In this document: positions 41,856 to 51,600 of the stretch, piece by piece
Position numbering within the stretch: position 1 is the stretch's first letter
How the letters are laid out: each line of letters opens with the position of its first letter
NCBI GenBank assembly: GCA_900316475.1
Contig: ONDA01000013.1
Coordinates: 1-61,509 of the forward strand
DNA from: an uncultured Prevotellaceae bacterium
GTDB lineage: Bacteria > Bacteroidota > Bacteroidia > Bacteroidales > Bacteroidaceae
Length of the DNA: 61,509 nucleotides
Direction: 5' to 3'
Program-made: the position numbers and the translations under genes
The notes under the pieces: model-generated
Told to the model about the DNA's origin: nothing
The model's input: only the letters and a program-made list of their open reading frames with translations
The model's database searches: none

Positions 41856-41941
41856 ATTCTCTCGCGGCCTCTCGCGAAATTCTCACGGCCTCTCGTGAAA
41901 TTCTCACGGCCTCTCGTGAAATTCTCACGGCCTCTCGTGAA
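41856..41941. repeat. 21-bp tandem repeats, copy B
   Basis: One diverged 23-bp unit, then three identical 21-bp units at 41879, 41900 and 41921. Each carries the dyad TCACG-GCCTCT-CGTGA. The reverse complement matches the repeats at 28.05-28.15 kb. Confidence 0.85.
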
Positions 41942-42044
41942 AAAATATAGGCGTGTGGTGAAAGAATACCGCTTTGTCTGACCACTTTTCAATTTGTTGC
42001 ATCCTCTCGCGCGTATGCGTACAATAGTTGCAAAACAGAAAAAC

Positions 42045-42107
42045 AACCCGCACCTCCCGCACCTCCCGCACCTGAGGTAGGTGTGAGAGGTGCGGGAGGT
42101 GTGGGTT
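42045..42107 (+). terminator. Large hairpin built from 9-mer repeats
   Basis: Left arm 42045-42073 consists of three CCCGCACCT 9-mers. Right arm 42079-42107 pairs along all 29 positions if G-U pairs are allowed, and the loop is 5 nt. TTTTT follows within a few bases. It probably terminates exonuclease III transcription, but it is far longer than needed. Confidence 0.7.
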
Positions 42108-42140
42108 CGTTTTTACTTGTAGCAATTATTGTCGATATTA

Positions 42141-42172
42141 TTTGCTGATATAAAAAAAAAGCCGTAACTTTG
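42141..42172 (+). promoter_or_regulatory. Promoter for the GH31 operon
   Basis: TTTG 42141-42144, 20-nt spacer, TAACTTTG 42165-42172, 26 nt before the GH31 ATG. It is the only clear promoter for the six-gene operon. Confidence 0.75.
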
Positions 42173-42198
42173 TAGGCGTAAATCATTAACCTTTAACA

Positions 42199-44655
42199 AT
42201 GAACAGAAAAGTAACAATGACTAAACTTATGCTTACCCTGGCGGGTGCCGTCCTGATGATGACAACGGCCCAGGCAGAATCATTGACGTTGACCACCCCG
42301 AAGGGTGTCAGCGTCAGCGTGACGTTCTTTACGCCGCGTACCGTACATATCACCAAGACGCCGAAGGGCAAGTCCGTCAACCGCAAGAGCATGGTCGTCG
42401 TGGCACAGCCGCAGGACGTTGCCGTGCGCCGTGGCGAGAGCGGCAGCGAGCTGACGCTGAGCAGTCAGGAGCTGACCGTCCGCGTCAACAAGACGACGGG
42501 GCGCGTCGCCTTCGAGGGCCTTCGTCTGAAGAACCTCTTGAGTGAGCAAGACTATAGCTTCGAAGAGCGCACCGACGGCCCCGACCGTGGCGCCTGCCGC
42601 GTCAACACCACCTTCCGTCTGCAGAAAGACGAACCCGTCTACGGCTTAGGCACACTGCAGGACGGCCTCCTGTCGCACCGTGGCAAGCATGTGGTGATGG
42701 AGCAGTCAAACTTAGAGGACTTCCAGCTCGTGCTGCAGAGCATCCGTGGCTGGGCTATTTATTGGGATAACTATTCGCGTACCACGTTCGACTCGCCCAA
42801 GGGCGGCACCACGATGTCGTTGTCGTCGGAGGTTGGCGACGCCGTAGACTATTACCTCATGTTAGGCGGATCGGCCGACGGCAATGTCCGCGAGATGCGC
42901 GCCCTGTCTGGGCAGGTGCCTATGTTCCCGCTGTGGACCTACGGCTACTGGCAGTCGAAGGAGCGATATAAGACGTCTCGCGAGCTGCTCGACGTGGTGA
43001 AGCGCTACCGTCAGGAGGAAGTACCCCTGGACGGCATCATCCAGGACTGGCAGTACTGGGGTTCAAACTATACGTGGAACGCCATGGCGTTTATCAACGA
43101 GGATTTCAAGGACGGGCGGAAGATGATTGACGAGGTACACCGTCAGAATGCCCACTTTATGATTTCAATATGGGCCAGCTTCGGTCCGATGACGAAACAG
43201 TATCACGAACTCGACTCCTTGGGGCTGCTCTACGACTTCGAGACGTGGCCGCAGAGTGGACTGCCCTTCTGGCCCCCGCGCAGGGACTATCCGTCGGGTG
43301 TGCGTGTCTACGATGCTTTTAGTCCCGCTGCTCGCGACATCTACTGGCGCTACCTGAAGGCCCTTCTTGACGAGGGAACCGACGCTTGGTGGATGGACTC
43401 TACAGACCCTGACTGCTTCTATCCTAAGGAGAGCGACTACGACCACAAGGCTGGCGACGGCACGTGGCGCCGCTACCGCAATGCCTTCCCGTTGGCAACG
43501 GTCAGTGGTGTCTACGAAGGCCAGCGCCGCGCTACCAGCGACAAGCGTGTGTTCATTATGACCCGTTCGGCCTTTGCCGGACAGCAGCGTTACGGTTCGG
43601 GTCTCTGGAGCGGCGATGTCACCTCGTCATGGGACGTGCTGAGGAAGCAGTTGCCGCTTGGCCTGAACTACTCACTGACAGGCTGTCCTAACTTCAATAC
43701 CGACATCGGCGGTTTCTTCTGTGGACGTTACAACACCCGTGGTTCCGGTTCTGCACCACGCAACCCTCAGTTCCAAGAACTTTACGTGCGCTGGATGCAA
43801 TACGGCTTGTTCTGTCCTGTCTTCCGCAGTCACGGCACGGAGTGCTCGCGTGAGGTGTGGGAATTCGGCAAGAAGGGTGAGCCCGTCTACGACGCCATCG
43901 TCAAGCAGATCAAGTTGCGCTACCGTTTACTACCTTATATATATAGTACCGCCTGGCAGGTGACATCGGCTGGCGAAAGCTACATGCGTCCGTTGTGGAG
44001 CGACTTCAGCGGCGACCGCCGCACGTGGCAGATGGGCGACGAGTTCCTCTTCGGTCGCAGCATCCTGGCCGCCCCCGTCGTTGAGGCACAGTACACAGAG
44101 GAGGACGTCGACCGCTCGAAGCATGACGCACAGGGACTCGACGGATGGAGCAACAAGACGGCCACGGCCACCAAGAGCGGTAGCACATCAGTAGACTTTA
44201 CTCAGACAAAGACAGCCACGAAATATCTGCCCAAGGGCGCTCAGTGGTACGACTTCTGGACGGGCAAGCTTTACAAGGGCGGTCAGAACGTTCTACTGAC
44301 GACGTCGCTCGACCGTGTACCCATGTTTGTCCGTGCCGGTAGCATCCTGCCCCTCGGTCCCGAGATGCAGTATGTGGGCGAACGTTCGTGGCAGCAGTTA
44401 GAGTTACGCGTCTATCCCGGTGCCGACGGTCAGTTCACCCTCTACGAGGACGAAGGCGACAACTACAACTACGAGAAAGGTCAGTACACCACCATCCCGA
44501 TGACGTGGGACAACAAGACACGCACGCTGACTATTGGGCAGCGTCAGGGACAGTACCAGGGTATGCTGACGAACCGTCAGTTCGCCGTCGTACTGCCCGA
44601 CGGCACGCAGAAGACCGTTGACTATGACGGACGTGAAGTGAGCGTCAAACTGTGA
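42199..44655 (+). CDS. GH31 alpha-glycosidase (xylosidase/glucosidase)
   Basis: 818 aa with a signal peptide ending near TAQA. After an N-terminal beta-sandwich comes the GH31 barrel. Residue D400 in WWMDSTDPDC is the likely nucleophile and D473 in LWSGDVTSSW the acid/base. The C-terminal beta domains include a DUF5110-like part (AGSILPLGPEMQYV). GH31 enzymes release alpha-linked xylose, glucose or galactose. The subgroup cannot be fixed from sequence alone. First gene of an operon with two phosphatase-like proteins, a sugar porter, DUF5107-TPR and GH2. Confidence 0.92.
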   Translation: MNRKVTMTKLMLTLAGAVLMMTTAQAESLTLTTPKGVSVSVTFFTPRTVHITKTPKGKSVNRKSMVVVAQPQDVAVRRGESGSELTLSSQELTVRVNKTTGRVAFEGLRLKNLLSEQDYSFEERTDGPDRGACRVNTTFRLQKDEPVYGLGTLQDGLLSHRGKHVVMEQSNLEDFQLVLQSIRGWAIYWDNYSRTTFDSPKGGTTMSLSSEVGDAVDYYLMLGGSADGNVREMRALSGQVPMFPLWTYGYWQSKERYKTSRELLDVVKRYRQEEVPLDGIIQDWQYWGSNYTWNAMAFINEDFKDGRKMIDEVHRQNAHFMISIWASFGPMTKQYHELDSLGLLYDFETWPQSGLPFWPPRRDYPSGVRVYDAFSPAARDIYWRYLKALLDEGTDAWWMDSTDPDCFYPKESDYDHKAGDGTWRRYRNAFPLATVSGVYEGQRRATSDKRVFIMTRSAFAGQQRYGSGLWSGDVTSSWDVLRKQLPLGLNYSLTGCPNFNTDIGGFFCGRYNTRGSGSAPRNPQFQELYVRWMQYGLFCPVFRSHGTECSREVWEFGKKGEPVYDAIVKQIKLRYRLLPYIYSTAWQVTSAGESYMRPLWSDFSGDRRTWQMGDEFLFGRSILAAPVVEAQYTEEDVDRSKHDAQGLDGWSNKTATATKSGSTSVDFTQTKTATKYLPKGAQWYDFWTGKLYKGGQNVLLTTSLDRVPMFVRAGSILPLGPEMQYVGERSWQQLELRVYPGADGQFTLYEDEGDNYNYEKGQYTTIPMTWDNKTRTLTIGQRQGQYQGMLTNRQFAVVLPDGTQKTVDYDGREVSVKL

Positions 44656-44677
44656 AACATATTTAAGCGAGGCATAT

Positions 44678-46003
44678 ATGATAAAACCATCGAGAGGACT
44701 CTCGTCAATCATCTGTGTCGTGTCGGCCTTTTGTGCCACGTTGGACATGACGGCGCAGACAGTCGTCGACGAATTGCGCGAGGATGTGCGGCGGGCGGCT
44801 GGTATGCGCTATGCCATGACGCTGGAAAAGTCGCCCCACGACACACCGCCACCAGAAGGCAAGAAACCCTTTTACATCAACCACTACGGCTCACCCTCGG
44901 TTTACTATCTGGACCGGCCAGATTACTATGATGCTCCTTTCGCCATACTCTCAAAGGCCGACAGCTTAGGGAAGCTGACTGCGCTGGGGCAGCGCGTGCT
45001 GCAGCAGGTGGCACAGTTGCGCCAGAACGCCAGTGGCAGGACGGGCGAACTGACGGAGGCCGGCAAACGACAGGCGAGGGAAATAGCACAGCAGATGATA
45101 ACACGAGTGCCGGATATGTTTAAAGGCAACAGCTATCTTGATGCATGCAGTGTTGTGCAGAATCATTGTCTGCTTACGTTAGGCGAGTCAGTCCTGCAGT
45201 TTTCGCGTGCCTGTCAGCCGTTATTCAAGGGCAAAATCAGCGCTTCGCGCCGTTTCCATCCGTGGATGAATCCTCAGGACGACAAACTGGAAAACCTGCG
45301 GAAAGACTCGCTGACACAGGCTGCCTATGCCGACTTCACTTCCCGTTGGGCTCCCGATAACAAGGCACTGATGGAGAAGTTGTTCAACGATGCCGGCTAT
45401 GCCAGTGGGATTGATGCAGCAGGGCTGAGTCGTCAGCTCTTCGACCTTGCAGGCAGCACACAGTATATGGAGACACCAGACGCAGTGTCGCTCTACGACA
45501 TCTTCTCCTCAGAAGACATACATCGCCTCTGGATGCGCCGCAATGCCTGGGCGTATCTTTGTTATGGCGGTTGTACGCTGAATGGCGGTCGTCAGCACTA
45601 TGTGCAGCGCCGACCCCTGTGGAATCTCATACACATGGGCGACAGCATCATGAAACTCGACTATCCGGTCATCCACCTCCGTTACACCAACGAAAGGAAT
45701 GTGATGTCGCTCGTCTGCCTGCTGGACCTCGACGGCTATGGCGTGCAGACGGCCTGTCTTGACTCGCTCGAAGCACTCGGATGGGCTGACTACCGCATTG
45801 CTCCGCTTGGCGGTAGTATTGTCATGGTTCACTATCGGACAGACAAGAATGACACCGACCCGTTGGTGCGTGTGCTGCTGAACGGACGCGAGACCCGCCT
45901 GCCTATCGAGAGCGACTGTGTGCCCTACTACCACTGGAAGGATGTGAAGCGATACTATTTGCGTAAACTTTATGCCTATGCACGTGAGAGAAATGATGAA
46001 TAA
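44678..46003 (+). CDS. Histidine-phosphatase paralogue without active site
   Basis: 441 aa with a signal-like N-terminus. It aligns end to end with the next gene: PFYINHYGSPSVYYL against PFYISHYGRHGSRYI. The phosphohistidine motif RHGxR is replaced by SPSVY (residues 72-76), and the second catalytic motif HD is NE (residues 338-339). The fold and many other residues are kept (YYHWKDVKRYYLRKLYAYAR at the end). I infer a catalytically dead duplicate of a MINPP-like phosphatase, perhaps a binding or regulatory partner. It lies 22 nt after GH31 and overlaps the next gene. Confidence 0.85.
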   Translation: MIKPSRGLSSIICVVSAFCATLDMTAQTVVDELREDVRRAAGMRYAMTLEKSPHDTPPPEGKKPFYINHYGSPSVYYLDRPDYYDAPFAILSKADSLGKLTALGQRVLQQVAQLRQNASGRTGELTEAGKRQAREIAQQMITRVPDMFKGNSYLDACSVVQNHCLLTLGESVLQFSRACQPLFKGKISASRRFHPWMNPQDDKLENLRKDSLTQAAYADFTSRWAPDNKALMEKLFNDAGYASGIDAAGLSRQLFDLAGSTQYMETPDAVSLYDIFSSEDIHRLWMRRNAWAYLCYGGCTLNGGRQHYVQRRPLWNLIHMGDSIMKLDYPVIHLRYTNERNVMSLVCLLDLDGYGVQTACLDSLEALGWADYRIAPLGGSIVMVHYRTDKNDTDPLVRVLLNGRETRLPIESDCVPYYHWKDVKRYYLRKLYAYARERNDE

Positions 46004-47303
46004 GAGAAGTCGATACTGGCTATTGGCCGTTGGTCTCTGGCTGTTTGCGCTGGCGGGACAGGGGCAGCAGGTGCTTGACATCATCAAGCAGAAACCCGCC
46101 TACGCCTCCTGCAACTATAACACTTATCCCGATAGTATTCCCGACAACCTGACACCGGCCCCGAAGGGCAAGCGCCCCTTCTACATTTCACACTACGGGC
46201 GTCACGGTTCGCGCTATATCAATAAGCGGTCGGGTTATGACATTCCCTATAAGATGATGTCTATGGCCAACGATGTCAACGAACTGACGCCGACGGGAAT
46301 CCGTGTGTATAAGGAAATGAACGTCATATTGGAGGACTCCGAAGACCGTTGGGGCGACCTGACAGAATTGGGCATGATTCAGCACATGATGATAGCCCGC
46401 CGTATGTTCAAACGGTTTCCCGAAGTTTTTGCCGACTCTGTTACCGTTGCTGCCCGCAGTACTGTCGTACCCCGCTGTATCATGTCGATGGAGGTAGCCA
46501 TGCTGGAACTGGCGCAGCACAACCCGAAGCTCAACATCACGATGGACGCCTCGAAGAGCACACAGTGGTATATGAATCACCAGGACCCGCTGTTGCGGAA
46601 GAGCAAGCTGACGCCACAGGCCCAGAAAGCCTACGACGCCTATATTGCCAACCGTATGGGCAACAGCCGGATGATGGAACAGCTTTTTAAGAATCCCGAC
46701 GTGGTCAAGGAGCTGGTCGACGAATCGTTCTTCAACTACTATCTGATGAAGATGGGACTCTTCCTGCAGAATACCCATCCTGAGTTTAAGCCCTACCTGA
46801 TGGAGTTGTTCACTGCGAAAGACTTCTACAATATGTGGCAGATTGACAACGTGCTGTGGTACATGAAGTATGGCTTCTGTCCGCTGAACGGTGGCGACTA
46901 TCCCTACAGTCAGCGCCACCTGCTCAGACAGATGATTGCCGATGCCGACAGTTGCATCCGTCTGAAACAACCAGGCGCACAACTGCGCTATGGTCACGAT
47001 ACCGTGCTGCTGCCGTTGGCTTGTCTCTTGGGCATCAACGGCTACGACCTGCAGACCACCGATCTCGGCGAAATCGAGAAGCGCGGGTGGAGTTCCAGCG
47101 TCTTCCCGATGGGCGGCAACGTGCAGTTCGTCTTCTACAGGAGCAGCCCTGCCGACAGGGATGTGCTCTTCAAGGTGCTCCTGAACGAGCAGGAGGCTAC
47201 GCTGCCTATCCGCACTGACTGCGCGCCCTACTACCATTGGAAAGATTTCCGCCGTTACTACTTGCGAAAGCTACGTCAATACGAGAAAAAGAGAAAGCAA
47301 TGA
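45993..47303 (+). CDS. Histidine-type (MINPP-like) phosphatase
   Basis: 436 aa, secreted (signal near LFALAGQGQQ). The active-site motif RHGSR is at residues 70-74 and the proton-donor HD at 335-336. The layout matches multiple inositol polyphosphate phosphatases, which in gut Bacteroidales dephosphorylate phytate. The start is ATG 45993 or 45996, overlapping the inactive paralogue by about 10 nt. The frame is open back to 45972. The stop overlaps the sugar porter start (ATGA). Confidence 0.88.
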   Translation: MMNKRSRYWLLAVGLWLFALAGQGQQVLDIIKQKPAYASCNYNTYPDSIPDNLTPAPKGKRPFYISHYGRHGSRYINKRSGYDIPYKMMSMANDVNELTPTGIRVYKEMNVILEDSEDRWGDLTELGMIQHMMIARRMFKRFPEVFADSVTVAARSTVVPRCIMSMEVAMLELAQHNPKLNITMDASKSTQWYMNHQDPLLRKSKLTPQAQKAYDAYIANRMGNSRMMEQLFKNPDVVKELVDESFFNYYLMKMGLFLQNTHPEFKPYLMELFTAKDFYNMWQIDNVLWYMKYGFCPLNGGDYPYSQRHLLRQMIADADSCIRLKQPGAQLRYGHDTVLLPLACLLGINGYDLQTTDLGEIEKRGWSSSVFPMGGNVQFVFYRSSPADRDVLFKVLLNEQEATLPIRTDCAPYYHWKDFRRYYLRKLRQYEKKRKQ

Positions 47304-48595
47304 ATCATTACAGCAAGGGGTTTACCTATTTTATCTGCTGCGTGTCGGCAATGGGCGGTTTGCTCTTTGGCTACGACTGGGTGGTTATAGGAGGTGCAAA
47401 GCCGTTTTATGAGTCGTATTTTGGCATTGCCGACAGTCCGCTGTTGCAGGGAGTGGCTATGTCGACAGCCTTGGTGGGCTGTCTTGTAGGTGCTATGATT
47501 GCGGGAGCCGCTGCCGACCGTTGGGGGCGCAAGCCCCTGCTGATGACGTCGGCCGTGTTGTTCACCGTGTCGGCCATTGGCACAGGTCTGTTTAACGATT
47601 TCACCTTATTTAATATAGCCCGCTTCGTCGGGGGAATGGGCATCGGCGTAGCATCGGCCTTGGCACCGATGTATATTGCCGAAGTCAGTCCTGCCGAGAT
47701 TCGCGGACGTATGGTGTCGCTGAACCAGATGACTATTGTGCTGGGCATCCTTTCGGCGCAGATTGTCAATATGCTGTTAGCCCGCGATACCAGCGTGGCT
47801 GAGAGTATGGCGTGGAACCTGGAGTGGGGATGGCGCTGGATGTTCTGGGCTGAGACGCTGCCTGCGGCGCTGTTTTTGTTGATGAGCTTCTTTATTCCCG
47901 AGAGTCCGGTGTACCTGCAGTTTCGAGCAGCGACGACGTCGCAGCATGCGGGGCAAGAGGGCCGGCTGAGGGAATTGTTTCAGCGGCAGTACGGCCGTGT
48001 GTTGCTGTTGGGCTTGGTGATAGCCGTTTTCCAGCAGTGGTGTGGCACGAATGTCATCTTCAATTATGCGCAGGAGATTTTCGTCGGTGCCGGTTTCGAT
48101 GTCGACGGTATGTTCATCAATATTGTGATTACCGGTATTGCCAACGTCCTGTTTACGTTTGTAGCACTCTACACCATCGAGAAGTGGGGCCGGCGTACGC
48201 TGATGCTCCTCGGTGCCGGCGGGCTGGGACTGATTTACCTGACGTTGGGCACCTGTTACTTCTTCGAAGTGAAGGGCGTGATGATGGTGGTACTCGTTGT
48301 AGCAGCCATCTCGGTCTATGCCATGACGCTGGGGCCTGTCACCTGGACGCTCCTGGCAGAAATCTTCCCCAACCGTATCCGCGGTGTCGCGATGGCTACC
48401 TGTACCTTCGCCCTCTGGGTAGGCTGTTGCACGCTGACGTTCTCCTTCCCGTCGATGAATGCAGCCTTGGGCTCAAGTGGCTCTTTCTGGATTTACAGCG
48501 GCATTTGCATCTGTTGCTTTGTCTTCCTGTTCCGCCGTTGTCCCGAGACGAAGGGTAAGAGTCTTGAAGAACTGGAAAAAGAACTGGTAAAATAA
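47300..48595 (+). CDS. MFS sugar porter
   Basis: 431 aa with twelve predicted membrane helices. Sugar-porter signatures are GGLLFGYDWVVIGGA, DRWGRKP, PESPVYL and the C-terminal PETKGKSLEELE. It is close in layout to XylE or GalP-type sugar:proton symporters and would carry monosaccharides freed by GH31 and GH2 into the cell. The frame runs back to 47237, but ATG 47300 fits the family and gives a 4-nt overlap with the phosphatase. Confidence 0.9.
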   Translation: MNHYSKGFTYFICCVSAMGGLLFGYDWVVIGGAKPFYESYFGIADSPLLQGVAMSTALVGCLVGAMIAGAAADRWGRKPLLMTSAVLFTVSAIGTGLFNDFTLFNIARFVGGMGIGVASALAPMYIAEVSPAEIRGRMVSLNQMTIVLGILSAQIVNMLLARDTSVAESMAWNLEWGWRWMFWAETLPAALFLLMSFFIPESPVYLQFRAATTSQHAGQEGRLRELFQRQYGRVLLLGLVIAVFQQWCGTNVIFNYAQEIFVGAGFDVDGMFINIVITGIANVLFTFVALYTIEKWGRRTLMLLGAGGLGLIYLTLGTCYFFEVKGVMMVVLVVAAISVYAMTLGPVTWTLLAEIFPNRIRGVAMATCTFALWVGCCTLTFSFPSMNAALGSSGSFWIYSGICICCFVFLFRRCPETKGKSLEELEKELVK

Positions 48596-48611
48596 CTGGT
48601 AAAATAACGTT

Positions 48612-51600
48612 ATGATGGTAAAAGCTTGGAGAGAGTTGGTGACGATACCAACCTATGAGATAGGAAAAGCAGAGAAGAATCCGATTTTTCTTGAGAAACG
48701 TGTGTATCAGGGGTCGAGTGGGGTGGTGTACCCCTATCCCGTCATTGAGTCGATAGCCGACGAGCCGACACCCCACGAATGGAAGGTCGTCTTTTTAGAG
48801 AATGAGTACCTGAAAGTGATGGTGATGCCCGAACTGGGCGGACGCATCCAAATGGCTTACGACAAGATTAAGCAGCGCCACTTCGTCTACTACAACCACG
48901 TTATCAAGCCGGCACTTGTCGGTCTGACGGGGCCTTGGATCAGCGGTGGCATAGAGTTCAACTGGCCGCAGCACCACCGTCCCTCAACCTATCTGCCCGT
49001 CGATTGCGACATCGTCGAGAACGAAGACGGCTCTGTGACGGTGTGGGTGAACGAGATGGAGCGGATGTTCCACCAGAAAGGTGCCGCCGGCTTTACGCTC
49101 AGGCCCGGCTGTGCCTATCTTGAAATACAGGGACGCGTGAGCAACCGCACCCCTCTGCCGCAGACTTTCCTGTGGTGGGCGAACCCTGCCGTCGAGGTGA
49201 ACGATGCCTATCAGACTGTGTTCCCTCCAGACGTGAATGCCGTCTTCGATCATGGCAAACGTGCGGTCTCGTCGTTCCCTATCGCAACGGGCACGTATTA
49301 CAAGATGGACTATTCGGCAGGTGTCGACATCTCCAACTACCGTAATATCTATGTGCCGACAAGCTATATGGCCGTTAATTCCAAGTACGACTTCGAGGGC
49401 GGCTACGAGAACGATACCAAGGGCGGCATGTTGCACGTGGCCAGCCACCATTTCTCACCAGGCAAGAAGCAGTGGACGTGGGGAAATGGTGACTTCGGGC
49501 GCGCTTGGGATAGGAATCTGACGGATGAGAGACCCACCCCCATGCCCCTCCCTACAGGGAGGGGAGTAGATACTCCAAAAGCAGAAAAGACTGGCGAACA
49601 AGGTAACTACGCCCCTCCCTCACAGGGAGGGGACGGGGGTGGGTCTCTATTCCGTCCCTACATCGAACTGATGGCCGGCGTCTATACCGAGAACCAGCCC
49701 GACTTCACGTGGCTTATGCCTTACGAGGAGAAGCAGTTCGTGCAGTATTTCATGCCTTACCGTGAGTTGGGCGTGGTGAAGCAGGCGTCGAAAGACTTTA
49801 TCCTGAATATCGAGGATGCCGGAGACGGTAAGGTCACCGTCAAGGTGCTGGCAACGTCGAAGCAGGACGTTGGCATCATGTTGCGAAATAAGAACGGCCA
49901 AGAATATTTTAACCGTGCAGTGACCCTGTCGCCAGAGGACGTCTTCCAGCAGACGGTCGACGTTCAGGGAGCTACGCTTGCCGACCTGTTGCTGCAGGTA
50001 GGAAAGCTGTCCTGGATGGCCGAAGACGACGAGATACGTCCCATTCCCGACGCTGCCGAAGCCGCGCTGTCGCCAGAGGAGACGAAGACCTGCGACCAGC
50101 TTTACCTCACGGGACTCCATCTGGAGCAGTACCGCCACGCGACGTGGTCGGCCCTCGACTACTATGAGGAAGCACTTCGGCGCGACCCCAATGACGTGCG
50201 CTGTCTGAATCAGACGGGACTGTGGTATCTGCGTCGCGGTCGTTTCAGCAAGGCCGAACCCTATCTGCGTAAAGCTGTCAGAATATGGCAGAAGCGCAAC
50301 CCTAATCCCTACGATGGCGAGGCTCTCTTCCATCTCGCCCTCTGTCTGAAGTACCAATACCGGCTGCAGGAAGCTTATGAATTGTTCTGGAAATCTACTT
50401 GGAACAAGGCATGGGCCGATGCCGGCTATTTTGAGGCTGCTTGTATCAGCGTTAGTCAGAAGCGTTACGACGAGGCTTTGGACGAGTTGAACCGCAGTCT
50501 CGTCTTCAACAGTTGCAACCATAAGGCCCGTGCGCTGAAAGCAGCCGTTCTGCGACTATTGGGACGTCAGGACGAGGCACAGGCATGGATACGGGAATCG
50601 CTGAAACTGGACCGCTTTAACTATGGCTGTATGTACGAGGCGCATCAACAGGAGCACCTCAAGGAATTGATGCACGACAATGTGTATAATTACCACGAAC
50701 TGGCTCTTGACTATGCCCAGGCGGGATTGTGGCAGGCGTGTATCGACATTCTGCAGATGCCAACGGAACAGCATCCGCTCACCTATTATTATATAGGCTA
50801 TGCCAAGTCGATGCAGGGCAAGCAAGACGAGGCGAAAGCCTGTTACAAACAGGCAGAGGCTATAGCACCAGACTACTGCTTCCCCAATCGTCTGGAAGAT
50901 GTGCTGGTCCTGGAGTCGGCCAAGTGGCTGAATCCCGACGGAGCACGCGCACCGTATTACTTAGGTTGCCTCTTCTATGACAAGCGGCAATACGATGTGG
51001 CTGTCGAGAACTGGGAACTGGCTGCTCAGCTTAATCCGCAGTTCCCCACCGTATGGCGCAATCTTGCCCTCGTCCGCTTCAATAAGCAGCATCTGCAAGA
51101 TGAGGCATTGGAATATATGGAGAAGGCATTCCACCTTGACGAGACCGATAGCCGCATTCTCATGGAGCTCGACCAGTTGTACAAGCGGCTCCAGCGTCCG
51201 CATCAGGAGCGCCTCGACTTCCTGCGGCAATATCCGCAACTCATCCGTCAGCGTGATGACCTTGTGCTCGAGGAGATAACCCTGCTCAACCAGCTTGGCC
51301 GTTATGAGGAGGCGATGACAGAACTTGACGCACATCAGTTCCATCCCTGGGAAGGCGGTGAAGGCAAGGTTCCTGCGCAGTATCAGATGTGCCGGGTAGA
51401 ACTGGCGAAGCAAGCCATTGCCGTGAAGGCGTACGAGAAGGCTATCCTGCTGTTGCAGCAGTGCCTGGAGTATCCGCATCATCTTGGCGAGGGAAAACTC
51501 TATGGTGCTCAGGAGAACGATTTCTATTACTATCTTGGCATTGCCTACGATGCAAAGGGAGAGGCGGACAAGGCGCGTGACTGTTGGGAACAAGCCACAA

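Noticed and set aside
41856-41941. Possible CRISPR array
   Set aside because: The 21-bp units are directly adjacent with no spacers, and no cas genes are present. They are tandem repeats.
41665-41985. Minus-strand frame with SREAVRI heptapeptide repeats
   Set aside because: The peptide repeat is the translation of the 21-bp DNA array and runs into antisense exonuclease III sequence.
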